In this document: positions 7,807-14,137 of the stretch, piece after piece
How positions within the stretch are numbered: the first letter of the stretch is position 1
Layout of the letters: every line of letters starts with the position of its first letter
NCBI GenBank assembly: GCA_014523665.1
Contig: JAATVR010000456.1
Coordinates: 1 to 14,275 of the forward strand
Length of the DNA stretch: 14,275 bases
Reading direction: 5' to 3'
Source: Nitrososphaerales archaeon TH526
GTDB lineage: Archaea; Thermoproteota; Nitrososphaeria; Nitrososphaerales; Nitrososphaeraceae
Notes under the pieces: generated by a model
The model's database searches: none
What the model saw: only the letters and a program-made list of their open reading frames with translations
Told to the model about the DNA's origin: nothing
Translations under genes and position numbers: made by a program

Positions 7807-7872
7807 TATATATTCGGAATCAAATTTTCAGAATAATAATGTTCTTGTAGGGTATCGGAAGTAGAAAACTAC

Positions 7873-7893
7873 AAATTAAGATTCGGTATATAT
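7873..7893 (+). promoter_or_regulatory. AT-rich promoter elements before the leader-like peptide gene
   Basis: The YcaO/peptide intergenic region has AAATTAAG, about 28 bases before the TTG at 7905, and GTATATAT, about 15 bases before it. The second looks more like an archaeal TATA box but would place the transcript start just inside the gene, so which one is used is unclear. Confidence 0.35.
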
Positions 7894-7904
7894 CATAATT
7901 CTGG

Positions 7905-8078
7905 TTGGAAATTAAGAACGGGGATGTAAAAATTGTTGACGAAATACTTCTTAGGGCGGCTAGCGAACCAAATTTCAGAAGACTGCTGCTCACAGAACCA
8001 ATCAAGGTGTTAGGAGATTTTGATATTTCTTCTGAAGCAAAGTCTATCATAAAAAATGTGATTGGTAACTTTAAGTAA
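7905..8078 (+). CDS. Small NHLP/Os1348-like leader-type peptide next to YcaO-TfuA
   Basis: This 57-codon gene has a protein pattern I recognise from nitrile-hydratase-like leader peptides (NHLP clan, Os1348 type) and related small helical proteins. A helix, VDEILLRAASEPNFRRLLL, is followed by TEPIKVLGDFDISSEAKSII, fitting A-x4-P-x-F-R-x2-L-L-x2-P-x3-L-x-x-F-x-(L/I)-S-x-E. In bacteria such sequences form the N-terminal recognition part of RiPP precursors. Here almost nothing follows the leader-like fold: it ends in KNVIGNFK, with no Cys, Ser or Thr core. The only usable start is TTG at 7905. AT-rich elements lie upstream (AAATTAAG at 7873-7880 and GTATATAT at 7886-7893); only the first is at leaderless distance. 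It could be a detached leader, an adaptor for the YcaO enzyme, or a small protein of other function. Homology is judged by eye. Confidence 0.65.
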   Translation: MEIKNGDVKIVDEILLRAASEPNFRRLLLTEPIKVLGDFDISSEAKSIIKNVIGNFK

Positions 8079-8592
8079 TCCAATGTATTGATAAAATGTC
8101 CCCCGCCTCTGACCCACTACTATTCATTGGTAGCCTATTACACTCATGTGTATTCCCTCCTAGCGTACTCTCTAACGGGGATAACAAGGGAGATTGCAGG
8201 CGTATATATTTGAATCATATTGAGCTGCAAGTTATGTATCAGATCTTATGGCGCAAGAATTACCTCAGAGTCCTCAAATAAATGGGACATCCTTTCATAT
8301 AGCGTTACTTATGAAGACATTTAATCCTGAAATAGGTATTCATGAGAAATCCCCACTAAGTAACTAATAGGCCAAATACCTGTTTCTTTACATGTCAGGG
8401 TACAGAACCTTTAATAATGATGGTTGAAAATTCCAATACGGATAATGCAGACAAAAAAATAGGTGTCTGTAAGCTTAGTAAAGGCTATCCTTCTCATAGG
8501 TTCCACCTTTTACAATTTCATTGAAATCGTCGATGACTCTGCTCAAAATAGCTGCTGGGTCATATTCATTGTTGACACTGCTGACAGCCTTC
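8079..8592. other. Gene-poor 514-base interval between the leader-like peptide and pheT
   Basis: I see no recognisable gene, RNA or repeat here. Short plus-strand frames exist. A 61-codon ATG frame (8096-8281) starts 17 bases after the peptide stop but has chance-like composition and a TATA-like CGTATATATT (8201-8210) inside it. ATG frames of 15 codons (8234) and 39 codons (8248) follow that box. A 35-codon ATG frame begins near 8418. On the minus strand a 52-codon frame without a start codon (8475-8633) follows pheT and is discussed as a finding. Any of these, or a small non-coding RNA from the 8201 box, could be real; none is supported well enough to call a gene. Confidence 0.4.
8201..8210 (+). 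promoter_or_regulatory. TATA-like box without an obvious gene
   Basis: CGTATATATT closely resembles the GTATATAT before the leader-like peptide. It lies about 28 bases before an ATG at 8234 that opens only 15 codons, and about 42 bases before an ATG at 8248 that opens 39 codons. It may drive a small peptide or RNA, or be chance. Confidence 0.3.
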
Positions 8593-10269
8593 TCACATTG
8601 ATTTTCGAAATGAGTTAAGAAGAGGAGAAAGGTCTATTTCATATGCTGCCACAGGCACACGTATTCGATGACTTTCCCTGGCGAAATCACTAATTTCACC
8701 TATTTTCCCCACTATGCTTCCTTCCAAGATAATATCCGCAGAGCGACCATCAGAGTATTCTCCGCTACTAGAATTTGGTGGTGCCGTTACTGCATCTTTA
8801 CCAAACGCAACTTTCAAAAAAGTCTGCAATATTGACTTGATACTAGTGTAATCAGCCCTATTATAAGCAACTACCACGCAAAGGTGCCATTTTTCAGTTT
8901 CAGTTTCCGCTTTTCTAAACACCTTACCAACTTCAAATATGTTCTGGGGATATGGACTATGAATATTGTGTCCAATAGTATCGACAACTAAAGGAAGGAG
9001 AGAATTGCGCAACGTATCGTGCCCTGATACTAGGGAATTTTCAATCTTAAATACTGACGACTCTTCCGGCTTCAGACCCATGGAATCGAACTGCGAGAAG
9101 CTCGAAACTATAATTTCGTTTCTGATTTCCAACAGTCCAAGCCCAACTAATACCTCTTTGATCCTATCAATAAGAACCGAATTTGTGTTCCTACTTCCGG
9201 TTACATTAATCAGGGGTAATGTTGGGGAAAGTTTCGATATTCCAAGCCCTATCATCACTTCCTCAATCAAATCTCTAACCTGCCTGACGTCACTTCTGTA
9301 CCTAGGTACAGTACACGTTAATGTCCCATGTCCTGAATTTTTTGTGCCCAACCGACTACGAGCTGCAGCTCTAACGATTTCTTCTCGAGAAAATTTGCCT
9401 CCTAGACATCTATTTATTTCCGTATAGCTGGCTGATACAGACAAGGGGCTCATGTCAGGTGATTTAGATAAAGATCCTTCAGCTTCACTTAATATAACAT
9501 GACAAACTTGGAAGTTCATGTCGTACAATGTTGCAGCGTATATAGCTGAAATAAGATCAGCTACTCTTGGGTCGGTTGCAGTGACATCTACAAATATTCC
9601 ATTTGATAGATTATCTAATCTGGTGAATTTTGAATTCACTATAGGTGGGAATGATACAATTTGCTTTTCTGCGTCCAACAGGATAGGAAACTCTTTTGAC
9701 TTGCTAAGCAAATACGAATATTTCTTACCTACATCCGTTGAGCTCAAGATCTCATTGAGTGAAAGAGCTCGACTGGAATCTAAAGGCACAAATGAAACAT
9801 CTGGACTAGACGCAGAGTAACTCAAAGGAAATCGCATTGTTTCAAGATTATGCAGACCAATAGACGCAAACTTCCTCTTGTTACATATCCCTGTATGCAA
9901 ATCTTCTTGCATCTCTATTAGCATTGTGATAAGGTCGTTATCTAATCGCCTATCCTTGGCTACTAGGGCCCTAATGTACGGTCTGATTGATTTTACAGAT
10001 CCACTTATCTCGATCCGAAACCTCTTGTCATTGCTTATTCTATATTCTGGAAGCCCCGTTTCTAATCCAAGATACCCCTTTAATGCACGTACAATTCCGA
10101 TATAGGATGAAAAGTCTGGTCGATTTGGATTATATTCTAGTCTGACAAATCTATCATTTCTACCTTCGATATCAAGGCCTATGAGGGGAAGAGAAGAGAT
10201 GATATCTTCAAGCGATCTCTTGGGGAAGGACTCTGTTAGGAAGGTCAGGGGAACTTCTACAATTGGCAT
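8593..10269 (-). CDS. pheT: Phenylalanyl-tRNA synthetase beta subunit
   Basis: PheT is the structural and editing subunit of the (alpha-beta)2 enzyme that charges tRNA-Phe. The 558 residues match archaeal PheT length. The N-terminal B1 domain begins MPIVEVPLTFL and contains RLEYNPNRPDF and GIVRALKGYLG (about 43-68). The B3/B4 region follows, then a B5 domain (YTEINRCLGGKFSREEI) with VPRYRSDVRQVRDLIEEV carrying the acidic metal-binding residues, and the B6/B7 catalytic-like core with FEVGKVFRK. It ends with VPVAAYEIDLSPLL, like archaeal relatives. I place the start at the ATG at 10269 because MPIVEV matches the family N-terminus; a longer frame begins at 10290. The start overlaps the end of pheS by 13 bases, so the pair is an operon with coupled translation. 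Confidence 0.96.
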   Translation of the reverse strand: MPIVEVPLTFLTESFPKRSLEDIISSLPLIGLDIEGRNDRFVRLEYNPNRPDFSSYIGIVRALKGYLGLETGLPEYRISNDKRFRIEISGSVKSIRPYIRALVAKDRRLDNDLITMLIEMQEDLHTGICNKRKFASIGLHNLETMRFPLSYSASSPDVSFVPLDSSRALSLNEILSSTDVGKKYSYLLSKSKEFPILLDAEKQIVSFPPIVNSKFTRLDNLSNGIFVDVTATDPRVADLISAIYAATLYDMNFQVCHVILSEAEGSLSKSPDMSPLSVSASYTEINRCLGGKFSREEIVRAAARSRLGTKNSGHGTLTCTVPRYRSDVRQVRDLIEEVMIGLGISKLSPTLPLINVTGSRNTNSVLIDRIKEVLVGLGLLEIRNEIIVSSFSQFDSMGLKPEESSVFKIENSLVSGHDTLRNSLLPLVVDTIGHNIHSPYPQNIFEVGKVFRKAETETEKWHLCVVVAYNRADYTSIKSILQTFLKVAFGKDAVTAPPNSSSGEYSDGRSADIILEGSIVGKIGEISDFARESHRIRVPVAAYEIDLSPLLNSFRKSM

Positions 10270-11768
10270 TTGGGAACATTCCTTAACCACTCGATCTTGT
10301 TACTGTAGAGTGTTCTTATATCATCCAAGCCAAGACGTAACATTGCAAGACGCTCGAGACCTCCTCCCCAAGCAAGAACTGGATTTCTGATTTTCATGGG
10401 AAGGGTGACTTCTTCCCTAAATATTCCCATACCAAAGAGTTCTAACCATTTATCGATACTCTCGATGTACACCATTGATTGTAACGATGGTTCAGTGTAC
10501 GGAAAAAATGTAGGCCAAAACTTCACTTTTTGGATTCCTAATTTGCGGTAGAATTCCAATTGCAACCCCATTAGATCTCTTACGGATGCATCCGGCTTAG
10601 TGACTATACCTTCAATCTGGAAAAATTGAGAGAGGTGACCCTTCGTCACTTTTTCATTTCTAAAGACAGTTCCTACTGAGAAAATCTTTGCTTCATCAGG
10701 TTGGTTGTCTGCCAAATATTTCAATGTGACCGGGGTTGTATGTGTACGCAGAACCAAACGGTTGGACTCTCGAATATCCCAAGTATTAATTGAATTCTTA
10801 TTATGTATTTTAGAAACATTCGAGATCTGCTCTTCGCTCGCAATTTCCTCTACCTTCCTGAATCCAGAAAGATAGAACGTATCATGCATTTCCCTGGCAG
10901 GATGATCCTGAAGGGTAAACAATGCATCAAAGTTCCAAAAGGAAGTCTGTATGATGTCACCTTCTATTTCAGCAAATCCCAAGCTCACGAAAATCTCTTT
11001 AATCTCTGCAATTAAGTCTGTTAATGGGTGCGTTTTCCCTGGGAACACATATTTAACAGCAGCTTGAAGGTCTAATGCGAAACTCTCTGACCGATCTTCT
11101 TCTCTAGCACCTGAACTAACGATTTCTGTTTGAAGGGATTTAGACACAGTGATCTCTTTAGCCTTTGTCTTCCCAATTGATGTTAATGATACAGTAACAA
11201 TTTGTTGTTGAATCTTTTTTAGATAGTTTGGCCTCCTTAAGAGAAGCTCCACACCTTTTTTTTCGAGGTCATCTAATTCATTTTCAGAGATACGCTGTAC
11301 ATTTCGGAATCTCTCAATAACTCGTTCTTCTGGCGAGAATTCTAAGACGGACTGGTTAATCCTTAGATTAGCTTTATTCGTATCACCGGCGACCGGAAGC
11401 AACCAATGGTTTTGGTCCCTTGCAATCCTGATAGCCGCTCCTAGCTCATCTTTTTCAAAGGCCTGGGTCTTTGCAAGCGATGCAATTCCTCTATTAGGAT
11501 CTAATTGAATGGCACTGACCAGCCTCCTTTCAGGCAATCCAGTGGTTAGGGCAGATTTCCCGCGGTCGTCCAATTCAAAGAAAACAGATAGATCTTGAGA
11601 GATCATAATGAGATTCTTGAATTTTAGCCGTTCCACTCCTCTCCTCACCTGATCGATCGTCAAGTCGCTTTCGTCTGACAGCTCTTCAATTGTGAGGGAT
11701 CCATCTCTGCCAACAAGGTCGAGAATCTTTTTCTCGATAGGATGCAGAGCAGTCGCTTTATAAGTCAT
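10257..11768 (-). CDS. pheS: Phenylalanyl-tRNA synthetase alpha subunit
   Basis: PheS is the catalytic subunit that activates phenylalanine and attaches it to tRNA-Phe. Its 503 residues follow the archaeal/eukaryotic form. A winged-helix region at the N-terminus (about 8-75) is a tRNA-binding module. The class II core starts with GKTHPLTDLIAEI (244-256, motif 1 region) and DHPAREMHDTFYL (288-300). Motif 2 is VFRNE plus HLSQFFQIEG (368-387), and motif 3 is AWGGGLERLAML (466-477). The phenylalanine pocket segment FWPTFFPYTEPS lies at 418-429. The start is ATG at 11768, with a TATA-like box about 36 bases upstream. The gene is first in pheS-pheT and divergent from trpS across 74 bases. Confidence 0.97.
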   Translation of the reverse strand: MTYKATALHPIEKKILDLVGRDGSLTIEELSDESDLTIDQVRRGVERLKFKNLIMISQDLSVFFELDDRGKSALTTGLPERRLVSAIQLDPNRGIASLAKTQAFEKDELGAAIRIARDQNHWLLPVAGDTNKANLRINQSVLEFSPEERVIERFRNVQRISENELDDLEKKGVELLLRRPNYLKKIQQQIVTVSLTSIGKTKAKEITVSKSLQTEIVSSGAREEDRSESFALDLQAAVKYVFPGKTHPLTDLIAEIKEIFVSLGFAEIEGDIIQTSFWNFDALFTLQDHPAREMHDTFYLSGFRKVEEIASEEQISNVSKIHNKNSINTWDIRESNRLVLRTHTTPVTLKYLADNQPDEAKIFSVGTVFRNEKVTKGHLSQFFQIEGIVTKPDASVRDLMGLQLEFYRKLGIQKVKFWPTFFPYTEPSLQSMVYIESIDKWLELFGMGIFREEVTLPMKIRNPVLAWGGGLERLAMLRLGLDDIRTLYSNKIEWLRNVPKCQL

Positions 11769-11798
11769 AATTTGTTTTTAATCTTCTCAGTGAAGAAC

Positions 11799-11818
11799 AC
11801 TTTTTAAACGTTTAATCA
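11799..11818. promoter_or_regulatory. Shared pheS/trpS promoter region with a 12-base palindrome
   Basis: The 74-base divergent spacer holds TTAAACGTTTAA (11804-11815), a perfect palindrome flanked by more A/T. Read on the plus strand, TTTAAT is centred about 28 bases before the trpS ATG. Read on the minus strand, TTTAAAAA is centred about 36 bases before the pheS ATG. One symmetric element can therefore place TBP for both genes, or hide a regulator site between two overlapping TATA boxes. Confidence 0.5.
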
Positions 11819-11842
11819 GCTTATGTTCGTGAAATAATTGTA

Positions 11843-13024
11843 ATGGATGTGCATGATGAGGAAATCGAAGAATCATCAGACAATGAAGTAGTTAATGTAA
11901 GCGGAGAGTACAGCGTGACACCGTGGCAGGTCGACGGAGTAGTTGACTACAATAAAATTGTCCAAGATTTCGGCACTCGATTAATCACTCCTGAAATAAT
12001 AGAGAAATTGAAGATAATCTCCGGGAACATTCATCCTCTGTTGTCACGTGGCTTCTTCTTTTCTCATAGAGACTTTGACACAATTCTAGACGCGTATAGA
12101 AATGGGGACAATTTTTACCTTTATACAGGCAGAGGCCCTTCTGGTCATGTTCACATGGGTCACTTGATGCCTTGGTTTTTCACAAAATATCTCCAAGATA
12201 CGTTCAAGTCCAGACTGTTGTTTCAGATTACTGACGATGAAAAATTTCTCTACAGTCAACATCTAAGCTTGCAAGAGGTGGAGAATTATGCCTATGACAA
12301 TATCCTTGACGTGATAGCAATGGGATTCGACCCCAAGTTGACCAGGATCATAATAGATACTAAGAATATACACGCTTTATATCCTCTCTACTTGGAGATT
12401 TCAAAAAGGTTAACCTTTTCTACTGCAAGAGCTGTATTTGGGTTTAAACCTTCCTCTAATATTGGAATGATAGGGTTTCCTGCTATTCAGGCAGCGCCTT
12501 GCTTTTTGCCATCCTTGATCGAACAGAAGCCTACGCGTGTTCTGATACCTGCGGCAATTGACCAAGATCCATACTGGAGGATTACAAGAGATGTCGCAGA
12601 AAAGATGGGGTACTATAAGCCTGCACAAATCCACAGTAAGTTTGTGCCGAGTCTTGAAATGAATGGTAAGATGTCATCTTCAAAACCGACTAGCGCCATT
12701 TTTACAACTGACAACCCCGAAACAATAGAAAACAAGATCTCTGGAGCGTATACAGGTGGGCAACCGTCGGTTGGACTACAAAGGATATTGGGGGGAAATC
12801 CAGATGCATGCCCAGTATTTTGGTACCTAAGCCATTTCTTTGACGATGGAAAGGATTCGTTTGAGCGATCTCTAAAATGTAGAACAGGTAATTTATTGTG
12901 CGGGGAGTGCAAATCAGATCTGACCACTCAGACTAAGTTGTTTATATCCAAGTTTACTAGACGACGAGACCAGGCGCGGAATAAAATTGGTTCATTCCTT
13001 TATGAGGACAATCCCTTTGATTAG
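11843..13024 (+). CDS. trpS: Tryptophanyl-tRNA synthetase, archaeal/eukaryotic type
   Basis: TrpRS is a class I synthetase that charges tRNA-Trp. The 393-residue protein has the Rossmann signature GPSGHVHMGH (98-107, the HIGH region) and KMSSS (276-280, the KMSKS loop). Between them are FQITDDEKFLY, FSTARAVFGF, the GFPAIQAAP segment and IPAAIDQDPYWRITRD, which are typical of the archaeal/eukaryotic branch rather than bacterial TrpS. A roughly 60-residue N-terminal extension begins with an acidic stretch (DEEIEESSDNE) and then WQVDGVVDYNKIVQDFG, also usual in this branch. The C-terminal anticodon-binding part includes a possible Cys pair (LLCGEC). The start is ATG at 11843, about 28 bases after a TATA-like element, with no clear ribosome binding site. 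The next gene overlaps its end. Confidence 0.97.
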   Translation: MDVHDEEIEESSDNEVVNVSGEYSVTPWQVDGVVDYNKIVQDFGTRLITPEIIEKLKIISGNIHPLLSRGFFFSHRDFDTILDAYRNGDNFYLYTGRGPSGHVHMGHLMPWFFTKYLQDTFKSRLLFQITDDEKFLYSQHLSLQEVENYAYDNILDVIAMGFDPKLTRIIIDTKNIHALYPLYLEISKRLTFSTARAVFGFKPSSNIGMIGFPAIQAAPCFLPSLIEQKPTRVLIPAAIDQDPYWRITRDVAEKMGYYKPAQIHSKFVPSLEMNGKMSSSKPTSAIFTTDNPETIENKISGAYTGGQPSVGLQRILGGNPDACPVFWYLSHFFDDGKDSFERSLKCRTGNLLCGECKSDLTTQTKLFISKFTRRRDQARNKIGSFLYEDNPFD

Positions 13025-13313
13025 CTATGTGAGGAACACTGAAAATATCGTATGTGAGGACGAGTACGAAGCTGAGAAACTAATGTGGATACTATCCACG
13101 AACAGAAAAGAGCACAAACTCAGACAAACATCCATCGTCGGCGAGAGGGAGATTATTTTGGTTTTAGATGACGAGAGTTCACACAGTATAATGATGTCTG
13201 ACAAAGAATCCGCAGCAAGGCTTCAAAATACTGCCCATAAGATACTTTTAGAGGGGATCGATCCCCTATCCATTCGTGTCCACAGAAACACGGTCCATAT
13301 AGATTTAGTATAA
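13002..13313 (+). CDS. Small protein of unknown function downstream of trpS
   Basis: I do not recognise this protein of about 103 residues. It is charged and soluble, with alternating predicted helix and strand: an acidic helix (CEDEYEAEKLMWIL), a basic loop (NRKEHKLRQT), a strongly hydrophobic strand (EIILVLDD), a helix (ESAARLQNTAHKILL) and a C-terminal strand (SIRVHRNTVHIDLV). No signal peptide or membrane helix is seen. Possible starts are ATG at 12987, ATG at 13002 and GTG at 13029. The ATG at 13002 overlaps trpS by 23 bases; the GTG lies four bases after the trpS stop and would fit operon spacing equally well. Location implies co-transcription with trpS. A 16-base palindrome lies inside its 3' part. 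Confidence 0.65.
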   Translation: MRTIPLISYVRNTENIVCEDEYEAEKLMWILSTNRKEHKLRQTSIVGEREIILVLDDESSHSIMMSDKESAARLQNTAHKILLEGIDPLSIRVHRNTVHIDLV

Positions 13314-13314
13314 A

Positions 13315-13330
13315 GCATCCCTTCTGATGC
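13315..13330 (+). terminator. Small hairpin just after the trpS-linked gene
   Basis: GCATC (13315-13319) pairs with GATGC (13326-13330) around a six-base loop, starting two bases after the stop codon. No long T run follows at once, so it is a weak terminator or RNA 3'-end candidate. Confidence 0.25.
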
Positions 13331-13399
13331 CTCGCTCTGAATTGTGGTTTCCTTCAAACTTGTCCTCCTAGCAAGGGAGCGTCGATTCAATCATCTGAA

Positions 13400-13519
13400 C
13401 TAGCACATTTCCAACCAGGCGGACAGTATATCTTTAGCTGAATCAACAAGATTTGCATTAGAGTCTTTAATACTGTCGGGATCCAAGCCTGTAAAGGTGG
13501 GGACAGAAAAGGCATTCAT
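13400..13519 (-). CDS. Possible 39-residue protein downstream of coaD
   Basis: A short frame starts with ATG at 13519, 14 bases after the coaD stop and on the same strand, and ends in TAG at 13402-13400. The product begins MNAFSVPTFTGLDPDS and ends in an amphipathic helix (NLVDSAKDILSAWLEMC). Composition is protein-like: acidic, with regular hydrophobic spacing, and the start is ATG at operon distance. I recognise no family, and at this size chance cannot be excluded. Confidence 0.4.
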   Translation of the reverse strand: MNAFSVPTFTGLDPDSIKDSNANLVDSAKDILSAWLEMC

Positions 13520-13533
13520 CGCAATACGGAATA

Positions 13534-14031
13534 TTACTGTGATCCACTCTGCCGTTTCAAGACTCTCCCGTACCTATCTATTTCTCCATAACGAATTCGA
13601 GATGATGAAAGAGGTAGACCATCTTCTGCCTTTAACATTGTGACAGTAATTATTGCCAAGGGATCAAATCCTTTCCTTGACCGAATCCTATTAATTTCAT
13701 GTCCCTTTGGTTCAGTTTCTTCACTGACAATAAGAGCTTGAATGTTTTTGTCCGTGCTCGTGGGTCCAAAATCATCATTTAGCTCTTTTATCTCGAAATT
13801 CACATCTCCAAACTCATCATGGATGAATTTAACCAATCTATCTACCCTACTTTCGAATTTATGCCTTAGCTTATTCTGACCTTTCTTTGAGGCTGCGAAA
13901 TTGTCACTTGATACCCCTACCAGTACCAATCTTCCCAAACTGAACGCCCTAGTTAGCAATTCCCGATGCCCCGCATGGATTTCATCGAATGTCCCTCCTG
14001 TGGCTACTAGATCAAATTGTTTTGTTGGCAC
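13534..14031 (-). CDS. coaD: Phosphopantetheine adenylyltransferase, archaeal type
   Basis: This nucleotidyltransferase joins 4'-phosphopantetheine and ATP to give dephospho-CoA, the penultimate step of coenzyme A synthesis. The 165 residues contain the cytidylyltransferase-like signature GGTFDEIHAGH (12-22), with the T/HxGH motif at its end, then the strand GRLVLVGVSS (33-42), IQALIVSEET (97-106), and LSSSRIRYGEID (141-152), equivalent to the ISSTRIR phosphate-binding motif. Length and motifs fit the archaeal/eukaryotic PPAT family rather than bacterial CoaD. The start is a GTG at 14031, supported by the TATA-like CTTATAAAT centred 29 bases upstream; no ATG lies near. The gene probably begins its own short transcript, since a ferredoxin-like gene ends 106 bases before it. 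Confidence 0.93.
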   Translation of the reverse strand: MPTKQFDLVATGGTFDEIHAGHRELLTRAFSLGRLVLVGVSSDNFAASKKGQNKLRHKFESRVDRLVKFIHDEFGDVNFEIKELNDDFGPTSTDKNIQALIVSEETEPKGHEINRIRSRKGFDPLAIITVTMLKAEDGLPLSSSRIRYGEIDRYGRVLKRQSGSQ

Positions 14032-14055
14032 TTCGAAGAGCTAGAAATTCCCTAG

Positions 14056-14064
14056 ATTTATAAG
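14056..14064 (-). promoter_or_regulatory. TATA box of coaD
   Basis: CTTATAAAT on the minus strand is centred about 29 bases before the GTG at 14031. The spacing gives a leaderless or nearly leaderless mRNA and supports the GTG as the true start. Confidence 0.55.
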
Positions 14065-14137
14065 CCTAAGATTTTTGTATCCGTCTCCATGTCATTGCAG
14101 GTAGCAATCAAAGTGGCTCCAGTCTTGATTCTTATTC

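Noticed and set aside
7820..8083. 87-codon minus-strand open frame upstream of YcaO
   Set aside because: It is the antisense shadow of the leader-like peptide gene. Its composition is hydrophobic and chance-like, and it would fill the YcaO promoter region.
8096..8281. 61-codon frame 17 bases after the leader-like peptide, considered as a detached core peptide
   Set aside because: Composition looks random, a TATA-like box lies within it, and no core-like repeat or Cys/Ser/Thr cluster is regular enough. It is kept only as a note in the gap entry.
9518..9820. 100-codon plus-strand open frame within pheT, and others at 8966-9427 and 10803-11015
   Set aside because: All are antisense to pheT or pheS, which have family motifs throughout.
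12410..12927. Two minus-strand open frames within trpS and its end
   Set aside because: They are shadows of trpS, with no start context or recognisable protein pattern.
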